Below are positions 1 through 7,298 of a DNA stretch of 14,646 bases, in pieces. The notes under the pieces are model-generated. The model worked only from the letters and a program-made list of their open reading frames with translations, had not been told where the DNA came from and ran no database searches. Where the stretch lies: the NCBI GenBank assembly GCA_017548805.1, contig JAFYZE010000191.1:1-14646 (forward strand), in the 5' to 3' direction. How positions within the stretch are numbered: position 1 is the first letter of the stretch; every line of letters starts with the position of its first letter. This stretch comes from Bacteroidales bacterium. GTDB taxonomy: Bacteria > Bacteroidota > Bacteroidia > Bacteroidales > UBA932. The translations under genes and the position numbers were made by a program.

Positions 1-466
1 CGAACCATTCCTTCCCGTCGCCGGCCTTGGTAGCCGGAAGTTCGAGCCAATGCGGTGCTGCCACATCATATCCGTAGCCGGATGGCTGCGGAGCGGGCGG
101 ATCGACCTTTTTGACTCCCTTCTGGGTAATGGTCAGATAAGCGGAGCCGCCGGGATTGGCATTCAGCGTGACATTGACGCTGCGCTCCTCTTCGCTCTCG
201 TTGGCTTCGTAAGACAGGATCACGCTGTTGCGGCTGCCGGTACCGGATGCGGGCGACACGGTCGCCCAAGTCCCTCCGGAGACGGAGATCGTCCACTCCT
301 TGCTGGCCGTCACGGACAGGAATATGCTGCCAGAGGCTGCTTCCAGCTGCATCACGGACGAGGTCAGGGCGGCGGGCAGCACGGGCTCTTCCGGCTCGGG
401 TCCGTTACAAGACCCGAGCACGAGAAGCCCGGCGCTCAGCGCCGCTATGATCCTGCGAAGCTTCAT
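1..466 (-). CDS. BACON-domain lipoprotein, N-terminal part; possible secreted DNA/RNA endonuclease (3' end beyond window)
   Basis: Only the first 155 codons lie in the window; the frame is open to the left edge. The start is ATG at 466-464, which shares its A with the TAA stop of the upstream gene (TAATG), so translation is probably coupled. Residues 1-20 form a lipoprotein signal peptide with lipobox LGSC (Cys20), followed by an acidic stretch (NGPEPEEP) that may favour surface export. Residues about 31-116 form a BACON domain, with the typical KEWTI strand and a final TITQKG strand. A proline-rich linker (about 119-129) leads to a segment with HWLELPAT (139-146). From memory, exported NUC1-type DNA/RNA non-specific endonucleases of Bacteroidales begin with a similar W-L-E-L-P segment. 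The catalytic DRGH motif would lie outside the window, so the nuclease call is an inference. Alternatives are another BACON-linked hydrolase or an adhesin. The lipoprotein and BACON calls are firm. Confidence 0.75.
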   Translation of the reverse strand, partial: MKLRRIIAALSAGLLVLGSCNGPEPEEPVLPAALTSSVMQLEAASGSIFLSVTASKEWTISVSGGTWATVSPASGTGSRNSVILSYEANESEEERSVNVTLNANPGGSAYLTITQKGVKKVDPPAPQPSGYGYDVAAPHWLELPATKAGDGKEWF

Positions 467-3276
467 TATTTGGCTTGAATCCCGAATAGTGCTGCACGAT
501 AGCCACCGGATGTTTCAACAGTAACTGTTGTTGTAGCAGAATCGAAACTGATAGTATAATAGTCAGAATCAGAAACTGTGATGGTATAAGTGGGATTGCC
601 TTTTAAGCCGCTATTGGGAGCAGGGGAAATCTTTTTCACTTCTTTTCCACCAACTTTGAAAATAAGATCAGCAGCTGCTCCGTTCCATGCTATAGCATAG
701 AAGGATAGACTTGTCGATCCACCTGGCAAGGTCAAAGTAGATGAACCATACTTGGATCCGGTTCCAAGTTTAAGGATGGAGACATCATTTGTTCCATTCA
801 CGTTCGCTTTCTGGTCATAGGAAGAATCACTACTCTCTGCTGTCCATGTTACATTACTGGTAAATGCGCCAGAGACCTCGCCACCGCCGCCACCCTGGCC
901 ACTGCCATCATCCTCGGTCTTGCCGTTCAAGGAATACAGGTAGGCCTTTCCAGACACTGTCTCAGGCGTTTTGCCTTGATAATTCATCAGCTGGCCGTAG
1001 ATAACAACCTCGTCACCCACCTTGATGTCGGTCTGGCCGGACTCGAACTTCTTATTGCCAAGATAAAGCACACGGAAGCAGTAGAACTCACCCGACTGTG
1101 AGCCGTCCTCGGAAATGTAGAACGAAGCGTTGCCGTAGGTTCCACCTTCAGTAAAGGTGCCCTTGTTTGCAATACGAGAGATCTTGCCCTTCACATAGAC
1201 ATTGCCGGTTGCATCGTAGGTGTTATTGTCTGTCCAGGTAAAGTCCTTGACGGCATTGGCCGCACCTAACGGGTTATACGGATCATCCAGCGTACCTGTA
1301 CCCTTCGGGTCGCCTGAAGGAGGAGTAGGAGGGGTATCACCACCAGAATAGCTTATGAAGTAGGCATTGACCGCTTCAATCTTGTCCTGATAGGAACCAC
1401 GATTTGCCTTGATGGTAATGGTGCCACCATTGGCGATGCCATACTGGCTGACGAGCTCCTGGAACTTCTGCTTTTCTCCACCCTTGGTCGAGAGAACACC
1501 GTAAACATAGACCGAACCGCTGTTGTCGGTAAGGTCAAAGTTGCCGAACTTGTCACCGTCCTTCAGGTTGGAGATCGTACCGGTAAGTTCGTACCAGTCC
1601 GTGGTGCTTTCAGAAGCTGCAAGGAAATTGGCCACAGTAGTGGCGCCGTGATCCGTCTCACCTGCGGGAGGTGTAGGAGGGGTGTCGCTACCCGTATCGC
1701 CGTTAAGCGAATAGAGATATGCCTTGCCGGCTACAGTCTCCGGCGTATCGTTATGATAATTCATCAGTTGGCCGTAAACGATCACCTCGTCGCCAACCTT
1801 GATGTCGGTCTGGCCGGACTCGAACTTCTTGTTGCCAAGGTACAGGACACGGAAGCAGTAGAACTCACCCGCCTGTGAACCGTCCTCGGAAATGTAGAAC
1901 GAAGCATTGCCATAGGTGCCACCCTCTGTGAAGGTGCCCTTGTTCGCAATGCGGGAGATCTTGCCCTTGACATAGACCTCACTGGTCGCATCGTAGGTAG
2001 TGTTATCTGTCCAGGTCAGGTCCTTGACAGCATTGGCTGCACCTGCAGGGTTGTACGGATCTGCCTGCGTACCAGTACCCTTCGGATCTCCTGCCGGCGG
2101 CTGGGGCGGGTCAACGGTCCCGGTGTCACCATTTAGGGAATACAGGTAAGCGCTGTTCTGCACTGTCTCAGGAGTGTCGCCGTGATAATTCATAAGCTCG
2201 CCATAGATGACGACTTCGTCGCCAACCTTGATCTGCGTGTTGCCGGAAGCAAATTTCTTGTTGCCGAGATAGAGTGCGCGATACACGGTGAACTCATTGG
2301 AGGCCGTTCCATCATCAGAGATGGTGAAGGTGGCGTTGCCGAACTGGGTGCCATACTCTTCCGTGATGGAAGCGATCTTGCCCTTGACATAGTAGGGACC
2401 GACCTTGTCATAGACATCCTTGCTGGTCCAGGTAAGGTCCTTGACTGCGTCGAGCGCAGCAGCGACATTGAACGGGTCATCCTTTACGCCGGTGCCCTTG
2501 GGATCGCCTGCGGGAGGGGTCGGAGTATCGCCGGCGGTCTTGCCGTTGTGCGAGTAAACATAGCTCGCTCCCTTGCCGACAGTCTCCGGGGTATTGCCCT
2601 TATAGTTGACGACCTTGCCGTAAACGATCACTTCGTCGCCTACCTTGACATCGTCATTGCCGGCAGTCCATTTCTTGTTGCCGAGGTAATAGGTCTGGAA
2701 AACCTTGAACTGGGGAGCGGTCGTCGAACCGTCATCGGAGATGTCGAAGGTGGCGTTGCCATAGTTGCCGCTTGCCTCATAGGTAGTGGTAACGGCGGAG
2801 ATGATGCCCCTGACATAGACCGGACCGGACTCTGTATCGGCCGGCAGCGAGCCGACATAGTCGACTGCGGCGGAAGCTGAGTACGGGCGCTCCTTGGAGC
2901 CGTCACCGGCGTCAAACTGGCCTTTCTGTCCATTCTGGGAAACCTTGACATACTCCTTCATCAGGCCGATGGTGAAAGTGATATCGGCCTCGCGGTCATA
3001 TCCGTCATTGGGGATGACGGTGACGGTAACGTTCTGGGGACTCTTGGAGGGAGCTCCGCCGGCAGGGTCCACGGCGATCCACTCAGGAAGGCCGGAAACG
3101 GTCCACTCGCGGGAAGCCGTGACCTGGAGGGTCTGGGAACCGGAAGACGGGGTGAAAGTAAGCTGGCTGGTGCTCACTTCGATCTTGGCCACGCCGAAAT
3201 CCTCTTCCTTAGGCTCGCAACCGACCAATACGGCGGCCGCGGCGAAGAAGCCTAAAACGATGCGTTTGATGTCCAT
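466..3276 (-). CDS. Large surface lipoprotein: BACON domain plus five OB-fold-like modules and a C-terminal beta-sandwich
   Basis: 936 residues. The signal peptide ends in lipobox LVGC (Cys20). The following EPKEED is an acidic stretch of the kind linked to surface export of Bacteroidetes lipoproteins. A BACON domain spans about 30-115 (REWTV; KVSQNGQ). Four related modules of about 125-131 residues follow: about 122-245, 257-383, 396-526 and 655-785. Each has the pattern GTG..DPYN, YVKGKIS, YGNA.F.ISDDGS, YLGNKKF, KVGDEV.VYG, MNY...TPETV, YLYSLNG. A shorter, different OB-like module sits at about 543-643. Linkers are PP.PPAGDPKGTG type, then a Gly run at 795-799. A beta-sandwich (about 800-936, ending in FGIQAK) closes the protein. 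The modules resemble OB-fold domains seen in Bacteroidetes secreted proteins; binding to nucleic acid, glycan or protein cannot be told from sequence. No catalytic motif is visible. It is the first gene of an operon with the BACON lipoprotein downstream. Confidence 0.85.
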   Translation of the reverse strand: MDIKRIVLGFFAAAAVLVGCEPKEEDFGVAKIEVSTSQLTFTPSSGSQTLQVTASREWTVSGLPEWIAVDPAGGAPSKSPQNVTVTVIPNDGYDREADITFTIGLMKEYVKVSQNGQKGQFDAGDGSKERPYSASAAVDYVGSLPADTESGPVYVRGIISAVTTTYEASGNYGNATFDISDDGSTTAPQFKVFQTYYLGNKKWTAGNDDVKVGDEVIVYGKVVNYKGNTPETVGKGASYVYSHNGKTAGDTPTPPAGDPKGTGVKDDPFNVAAALDAVKDLTWTSKDVYDKVGPYYVKGKIASITEEYGTQFGNATFTISDDGTASNEFTVYRALYLGNKKFASGNTQIKVGDEVVIYGELMNYHGDTPETVQNSAYLYSLNGDTGTVDPPQPPAGDPKGTGTQADPYNPAGAANAVKDLTWTDNTTYDATSEVYVKGKISRIANKGTFTEGGTYGNASFYISEDGSQAGEFYCFRVLYLGNKKFESGQTDIKVGDEVIVYGQLMNYHNDTPETVAGKAYLYSLNGDTGSDTPPTPPAGETDHGATTVANFLAASESTTDWYELTGTISNLKDGDKFGNFDLTDNSGSVYVYGVLSTKGGEKQKFQELVSQYGIANGGTITIKANRGSYQDKIEAVNAYFISYSGGDTPPTPPSGDPKGTGTLDDPYNPLGAANAVKDFTWTDNNTYDATGNVYVKGKISRIANKGTFTEGGTYGNASFYISEDGSQSGEFYCFRVLYLGNKKFESGQTDIKVGDEVVIYGQLMNYQGKTPETVSGKAYLYSLNGKTEDDGSGQGGGGGEVSGAFTSNVTWTAESSDSSYDQKANVNGTNDVSILKLGTGSKYGSSTLTLPGGSTSLSFYAIAWNGAAADLIFKVGGKEVKKISPAPNSGLKGNPTYTITVSDSDYYTISFDSATTTVTVETSGGYRAALFGIQAK
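469..879 (-). other. AT-richer segment encoding the C-terminal beta-sandwich domain
   Basis: Hand-counted 60-base blocks at 541-780 give about 37-45% G+C. A block in the OB repeats (1021-1080) gives about 50%, and the esterase genes reach about 65% or more. The shift coincides with the domain boundary after the Gly-rich linker. The encoded domain has alternating small and aromatic strands (LKLGTGSKYGSS, SFYAIAWNG, YYTISFDS, RAALFGI). This suggests a module of separate origin appended to the array. Confidence 0.6.
922..1314 (-). repeat. OB-like module copy B (residues 655-785), near-identical to 1699-2091
   Basis: This 393-base segment matches 1699-2091 at a constant offset of 777 bases with no indels. 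By hand alignment the encoded 131-residue modules differ at about 14 positions. They have long identical runs across the KGKISRIANKG region and the strands around YCFRVLYLGN. The two copies are in direct orientation and are separated by the unrelated short OB-like module. Together they form an internal imperfect direct repeat within one gene. Confidence 0.85.
1699..2091 (-). repeat. OB-like module copy A (residues 396-526), near-identical to 922-1314
   Basis: Partner of the repeat at 922-1314 (777-base period). The two related modules further upstream in the gene (about 2128-2508 and 2539-2913) are clearly homologous but much more diverged. That implies an older array plus one recent duplication, or recent gene conversion between these two copies. 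Confidence 0.85.
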
Positions 3277-3457
3277 AACTATGAATTGCTTTTTTATTGA
3301 TTATTAGTTTTACTTCCTAAGGGTATAAAGGTACGGATTATTTATGAAAGAAGATGAACCTTCAAGGACATTTTCTTTGAAAGAATATGGTTATATTTGT
3401 CAACGACAGCCGCACACGATAACCACAGACTAAACCAACATCCAATATCCATCCATC
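3277..3457. promoter_or_regulatory. Divergent intergenic region with candidate promoters for both flanking operons
   Basis: This 181-base AT-rich spacer separates the divergent OB-array operon and esterase operon. Toward the esterases, TATATTTG at 3392-3399 matches the Bacteroidetes -7 consensus TAnnTTTG exactly. The expected -33 region has only a T-rich stretch (TTTT, 3371-3374); the TTTG at 3376-3379 lies too close. This predicts a leader of roughly 50 nt. Toward the OB-array gene, the minus strand carries TACCTTTA (3333-3326), which matches five of six fixed -7 positions and has a poor -33. Neither start codon has a Shine-Dalgarno sequence, which is normal for this phylum. No operator palindrome was recognised. 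Confidence 0.4.
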
Positions 3458-4918
3458 ATGAAACGCATCATCATCTGCTTAGCAGCAGCCCTTGCCCTGT
3501 TCGGGTGCAAGGAGAACAACCCCGTCCTGACCATAGAAGGCGGTCAGGTCCAGGGTATCAAGTCCACTGAGAAGAAGGGCGTATACGTGTACAAGGGCAT
3601 CCCCTACGCCGCTCCGCCGATCGGCCAGCTCCGCTGGAAGGAGCCTCAGCCCGTCGTTCCGTGGGAGGGCGTCAAGATCTGCGACAGGTTCGGCCATCCC
3701 GGCTTCCAGGTCACGCATTATCCCGGAGGCTACACTGACGAATGGGGATACGGCGAAGAGCCCGCTTACAGCGAGGACTGCCTGTATCTCAATGTCTATA
3801 CGACGGCTCCCGGCAAGCCCGACGCCAAGCTGCCGGTCGCGATGTGGATCCATGGCGGCGGCCTGCGTGAGGGCTGGGGCTTCGAGCCCGAGTTCTACGG
3901 CGATGAGTTCGCCTCCAAGGACGTGGTCCTCGTGACAATCAACTACCGTCTCGGCATGTTCGGCTTCATGTCGCATCCCGACCTGATTGCCGAGAACGAG
4001 CACGGATCCTCCGGCAACTACGGCATCATGGACCAGGTCCAGGCCCTCAAGTGGATCCAGAAGAATATCGCCCAGTTCGGCGGCGACCCTGACAACGTCA
4101 TGATCTTCGGACAGAGCGGCGGCGGTCGCAGCACCCGCACCCTCAGCGAGTCCCCTATTGCCCGCGGCCTCTTCCACAAGGCGGTGATCATGAGTGCCCA
4201 GGGCTTCGCCATGCCGGCTCCCGCCATCCCCGGCATGCCCGCACGCCAGGCCGCTCCCGCACAGACTCTCGAGCAGCAGGCCAATTACTATAAGGAGATC
4301 ATGGACTGGGCCAAGCTCGACAACCTCGACAAGATGCGCGCAGCCTCGACCGAGGAAATCTTCTCCATCGTGAACATTTACAACCGCGTGAATGAAGTCC
4401 GCGGTGGCGCCGGAATGTTCGCCCCCATCATCGACGGATACGTCTGCAAGCAGGACTTCGACACTGCCGCAAAGGAAGGCAATCTCGCCAATGTCCCGTA
4501 CATGATAGGCTGCACCCTCAACGATGCCGGCAACATGCCTCCTGGCATCGCCGCGTTCTGCCAGGACCGCCAGGAGAAGGGCAATAAGGCATACGCCTAT
4601 CAGTTCGCCCGTCCGCTCCCGGATGACGGCAAGCATCCTCAGGTGACCCAGCGTCTGCGCGGAGCGTTCCATTCCTCCGACCTCTGGTTCGTCTTCAAGA
4701 CCCTCAAGTACTGCTGGCGTCCCTGGACCGACGGCGACTGGGCCCTTGCCGAGAAGATGGTCACCGCATGGACCAATTTCGCCAAGTACAGCGATCCCCA
4801 GGGAGACTGGAAGCCCTGCACCAAGGAAGATCCCAGCTTCATGGTCTTCTGCCTTGACGAAAACGACAACGAGGCATCGTTCTTCGGCGAGCCCCTCTCC
4901 CCTAACGCAAGACAGTAA
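3458..4918 (+). CDS. Type-B carboxylesterase lipoprotein (first of tandem pair)
   Basis: 486 residues, a usual length for the carboxylesterase/lipase type-B family (PnbA-like alpha/beta hydrolases that hydrolyse carboxylic esters). The signal peptide has lipobox LFGC (Cys17), so the enzyme is membrane-anchored outside the cytoplasm. Family landmarks are GIPYAAPPIG..RW (47-60), SEDCLYLNV (105-113), oxyanion HGGG (132-135), the nucleophile elbow GQSGG (Ser220), acid Asp356 in GCTLND, and His405 in GAFHSSDLW. The triad therefore appears complete. Gln before the serine and Asp in place of the common Glu are departures from the textbook motifs. Cys75 and Cys108 sit where the family has a conserved disulfide. 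Its TAA stop overlaps the next ATG by one base, so the two esterases form an operon. The substrate is unknown. Candidates include acetylated or feruloylated glycans and dietary or host esters. Confidence 0.92.
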   Translation: MKRIIICLAAALALFGCKENNPVLTIEGGQVQGIKSTEKKGVYVYKGIPYAAPPIGQLRWKEPQPVVPWEGVKICDRFGHPGFQVTHYPGGYTDEWGYGEEPAYSEDCLYLNVYTTAPGKPDAKLPVAMWIHGGGLREGWGFEPEFYGDEFASKDVVLVTINYRLGMFGFMSHPDLIAENEHGSSGNYGIMDQVQALKWIQKNIAQFGGDPDNVMIFGQSGGGRSTRTLSESPIARGLFHKAVIMSAQGFAMPAPAIPGMPARQAAPAQTLEQQANYYKEIMDWAKLDNLDKMRAASTEEIFSIVNIYNRVNEVRGGAGMFAPIIDGYVCKQDFDTAAKEGNLANVPYMIGCTLNDAGNMPPGIAAFCQDRQEKGNKAYAYQFARPLPDDGKHPQVTQRLRGAFHSSDLWFVFKTLKYCWRPWTDGDWALAEKMVTAWTNFAKYSDPQGDWKPCTKEDPSFMVFCLDENDNEASFFGEPLSPNARQ

Positions 4919-6477
4919 TGAAAGCAATTGTCAAGCTGATTATGGCAACAGCCGCCCTTATGGCGGCTGTTTGCTCTTGTGCTCCCGCCGACCCGTTCAT
5001 CGTGCGTACCAAGGACGGCAAGGTCAAGGGCATCGAAGAGGACGGCACCATGGCCTTCCTCGGCATCCCATATGCGAAAGTTGAGCGCTTCATGCCTCCC
5101 CAGCCGGTGGACAAATGGGACACCGTGATGGTCTGCGACCATTTCGGGCCGCAGGTGATGCAGGGCAACGGCAGGCGTGAGATGCCCGAAAGCGTGATGT
5201 CCGAGAAGAATTCCTGCGTGCTGAACGTATGGACCACGGACACCAAGGCCAGCAAGCCCGTTATGCTGTGGATACACGGCGGCGGCTTCGACTCCGGCTC
5301 GGCCGCCGGCAATCCCGGCATGGGCCTCGCCAAGCAGGATGTCGTGGTCGTCAGTCTCAACCACCGCCTGAACATCCTCGGTTTCCTGGACCTCTCCTCC
5401 TTTGGTGATAAGTACAAGAATTCCGGAATGGTCGGAATGCTCGATATCGTCCAGGCCCTCGAGTGGATACGCGACAACATCAAGGCATTCGGCGGTGACC
5501 CGTCCAACGTCACTATCTTCGGTGAGTCCGGAGGCGGCGGCAAGGTGGGCACGCTGATGTGCATGCCCGCAGCCAAGGGCCTCTTCCACAAGGCCATCAT
5601 CATGAGCGGAACGATCCTCAACGTCAACACCAAGGCCATGGCCGAGGAGCTCGGCCGCGCCGTAGTGGAGCAGCTCGGACTCACGGATGACGTGGAGAAG
5701 ATGAAAGACGTCCCTTACGGGGACCTGGTAGCGGCCGGCCAGAGGGCCATGGCCGCCAGCATCGGCACCCGCTCGCCGGGTACGCCGATGATGTGGGGCT
5801 TCGGCCCCGCGCCTGACGGCGAAGTGCTGCTCCAGCAGCCCTTCCAGCCGGATTTCGCGAGCATCTCCGACGACATTCCGCTGATGATCGGTACGACCTT
5901 CAACGAGCTCCAGAGGCGCGTCTACGGCACTCCTATGACCCTCGAAGAGGCAAAGGAGCAGCTGAAGCCCACCTTCGGCGACAGGGTCGACGAGTACGTC
6001 GCAGCCTTCGCCGAAGCCTGGCCGGACTATACTCCGCAGGACCTGCTGTCCATAGACATGATGTTCCGTCCCAAGACCCTCATCACGGCCGACACCATCA
6101 CCGCTTCGCGCAAAGCTCCGGTATACATGTATATGTTCACATGGAGATCCCCTGCGGACCTGGGCTCAGTACACGGCTACGAACTGAACTTCTGCTTCAA
6201 CACTCCCGACCGTCACGGCCGCGTGCTGCCCGAAGTGTCGGATGCCGACTGGCAGCTGGCAGAGAACATGAGCCGGAGCTGGGCCAATTTCGCCATCACC
6301 GGCAATCCCGAGGTCGAAGGCCTGCCCGAATGGCGTCCCTACACGGCCGCTAACGGCGAATGCTTCATCTTCGACCACGAGTGCTACGTCAGGAACAACT
6401 TCGACCGTCCCCTCCAGGGCATCCTGAACGACTGCTGCTTCAGGCAGCTCGACGAGTTCCGCGCAAGCCACAAATAA
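4918..6477 (+). CDS. Type-B carboxylesterase lipoprotein (second of tandem pair)
   Basis: 519 residues. It starts at ATG 4918, overlapping the previous stop (TAATG). A signal peptide with a permissive lipobox VCSC (Cys21) precedes an alpha/beta-hydrolase fold. Landmarks are GIPYAKVERF (49-58), oxyanion HGGG (120-123), GESGG with Ser204, acid Glu330 in GTTFNE, and His419 in GSVHGYELNF. All three triad residues are present. The usual EDCLYLNV signature is altered to EKNSCVLNV (97-104), keeping one Cys (Cys100) that could pair with Cys73. Identity to the upstream paralogue is concentrated in the core (HGGG, NHRL or NYRL, WI..NI..FGGDP.NV). The pair is therefore an old duplication or two separately recruited enzymes, and may have complementary ester specificities. 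A terminator-like hairpin follows 18 bases after the stop. Confidence 0.92.
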   Translation: MKAIVKLIMATAALMAAVCSCAPADPFIVRTKDGKVKGIEEDGTMAFLGIPYAKVERFMPPQPVDKWDTVMVCDHFGPQVMQGNGRREMPESVMSEKNSCVLNVWTTDTKASKPVMLWIHGGGFDSGSAAGNPGMGLAKQDVVVVSLNHRLNILGFLDLSSFGDKYKNSGMVGMLDIVQALEWIRDNIKAFGGDPSNVTIFGESGGGGKVGTLMCMPAAKGLFHKAIIMSGTILNVNTKAMAEELGRAVVEQLGLTDDVEKMKDVPYGDLVAAGQRAMAASIGTRSPGTPMMWGFGPAPDGEVLLQQPFQPDFASISDDIPLMIGTTFNELQRRVYGTPMTLEEAKEQLKPTFGDRVDEYVAAFAEAWPDYTPQDLLSIDMMFRPKTLITADTITASRKAPVYMYMFTWRSPADLGSVHGYELNFCFNTPDRHGRVLPEVSDADWQLAENMSRSWANFAITGNPEVEGLPEWRPYTAANGECFIFDHECYVRNNFDRPLQGILNDCCFRQLDEFRASHK

Positions 6478-6495
6478 ATAATATTCATTTTTTAT

Positions 6496-6536
6496 GCGTC
6501 CGCCGCGCAGTATTCCTGCACGGCGGGCGTTGTTTT
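6496..6536 (+). terminator. Hairpin terminator after the esterase operon
   Basis: A 15-base arm (6496-6510) pairs with 6516-6530 around a 5-base loop (TATTC). By eye there are two G-U pairs and one mismatch in an otherwise GC-rich stem. It is followed by TGTTTTAT, a weak U-tract. It lies directly after the second esterase and just upstream of the next operon's candidate promoter. Confidence 0.55.
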
Positions 6537-6558
6537 ATATGATTATTCCGTATCTTCG
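6530..6558 (+). promoter_or_regulatory. Candidate promoter of the TBDR operon, almost touching the start codon
   Basis: TTG (6530-6532) and TATCTTCG (6551-6558) are separated by 18 bases. This approximates the Bacteroidetes -33 TTTG / -7 TAnnTTTG pair, with one mismatch in the -7 element. The ATG of the next gene is at 6564, only six bases downstream of the -7 element. If the promoter is real, the transcript would be leaderless or nearly so. Confidence 0.45.
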
Positions 6559-6563
6559 CTTTG

Positions 6564-7298
6564 ATGAAACCCAGATTGTCCATTTTTCTTCCCGTAGCAA
6601 GCCTTCTGTTGTGCACATCAATAATGATGGCACAGGTGCCGCCGGAAGTCAAAGCCTTCCAGGATGCCGCCGGAAACGGTTCCGTCCTCTTCCGGGGGAA
6701 ACAGGCCAAAGCATACGAGCGTCCTGCCAACGGCAACCCATACTGGTCTTCAACGACCTTCGTCCCCGGATCGATAGTGTTCGAGGACAGGTTCTACGAT
6801 GACATACTGGTGAATATTGATGCCATCACCGGCAATGTCCTTGTCCGCAAGGACGGTTCTCCCATCGCCATAGAGCTCCCCGAGGCTTCCGTGAGTTCCA
6901 TTACTACCGCTGGCAGCCGTTTCGAGAGAGTTCCGGACGGCATCGAGGGCATTCCCAGAGGTTTGTATGAGGTGTTGGGGGATGGCCCGGAAAAGGTCTA
7001 CAAACGTGTGACTAAGCGGCTTCTGAACAGGACCCAGAACATGAACGGCGCTCCCATAGGGTACTACGATCCCGGCTACAGGTCCGACCTGAGCGACTAC
7101 TACGCCATCACAAAGGCTTACTACTTCAAGGACAAGGACGGCAGTTTCTCCCGCATCAGGGGCAAAGGTGCCCTGACCAGGAAGTTCCCCGAACGCAGGA
7201 GCGAAATCCGCAAGGCGCTTTCAGCGGCGGGACATGACACGTCGAACGTCGATTTCGACACCTATTGCAAGAGAGTCCTCAGCATTGTCGCCCGATGA
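6564..7298 (+). CDS. Secreted protein of unknown function, first gene of the TBDR/DUF4249 operon
   Basis: 244 residues from ATG at 6564. A TTG three bases earlier gives a longer frame but is not preferred. Residues 1-24 are a Sec signal peptide ending MMAQ, with no lipobox. The middle part (about 58-115) has GNPYW, then FVPGSIVFEDRFYDDILVN, then a strand ending in IAIELP. From memory, this matches a frequent but uncharacterised Bacteroidetes periplasmic family (pattern HPYF..., GxVxYDGxxYxDVPLLYD) often found beside TonB-dependent receptors. The C-terminal half is basic and Tyr-rich, with a short helical end. No catalytic motif is visible. The TGA stop overlaps the receptor's ATG (ATGA), so the two are likely co-translated. 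A role in assembly or function of the receptor complex is inferred from position only. Confidence 0.8.
   Translation: MKPRLSIFLPVASLLLCTSIMMAQVPPEVKAFQDAAGNGSVLFRGKQAKAYERPANGNPYWSSTTFVPGSIVFEDRFYDDILVNIDAITGNVLVRKDGSPIAIELPEASVSSITTAGSRFERVPDGIEGIPRGLYEVLGDGPEKVYKRVTKRLLNRTQNMNGAPIGYYDPGYRSDLSDYYAITKAYYFKDKDGSFSRIRGKGALTRKFPERRSEIRKALSAAGHDTSNVDFDTYCKRVLSIVAR

Noticed and set aside
50..524. Small plus-strand frames opposite the BACON lipoprotein
   Set aside because: The minus strand reads through as a lipoprotein signal plus BACON domain; the plus frames have no features.
2182..2880. 232-codon plus-strand frame opposite the OB modules
   Set aside because: Its apparent internal repetition is only the mirror of the module array on the other strand.
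922..2913. Regular repeats considered as a CRISPR array or tandem DNA repeat
   Set aside because: The units are about 375-395 bases, protein coding and in frame, with diverged copies. They are protein modules, not a CRISPR or satellite.
3376..3399. TTTG (3376-3379) as the -33 element of the esterase promoter
   Set aside because: It is only 12 bases from the -7 element, too close for the Bacteroidetes spacing of about 19 bases.
3479..4927. 482-codon open frame antisense to the first esterase
   Set aside because: It lies exactly opposite a well-supported enzyme gene. Its translation is low-complexity and has no recognisable motif. Long antisense frames are expected in GC-rich genes with strong third-position bias.
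4639..5684. Overlapping minus-strand frames of 316 and 260 codons opposite the esterases
   Set aside because: They are shadows of the coding strand, span the junction of two real genes and have no family features.
7265..7294. TTG start 30 bases upstream of the receptor ATG
   Set aside because: It would put ten polar residues before a perfect signal peptide; the ATG at 7295 overlaps the previous stop in the usual way.
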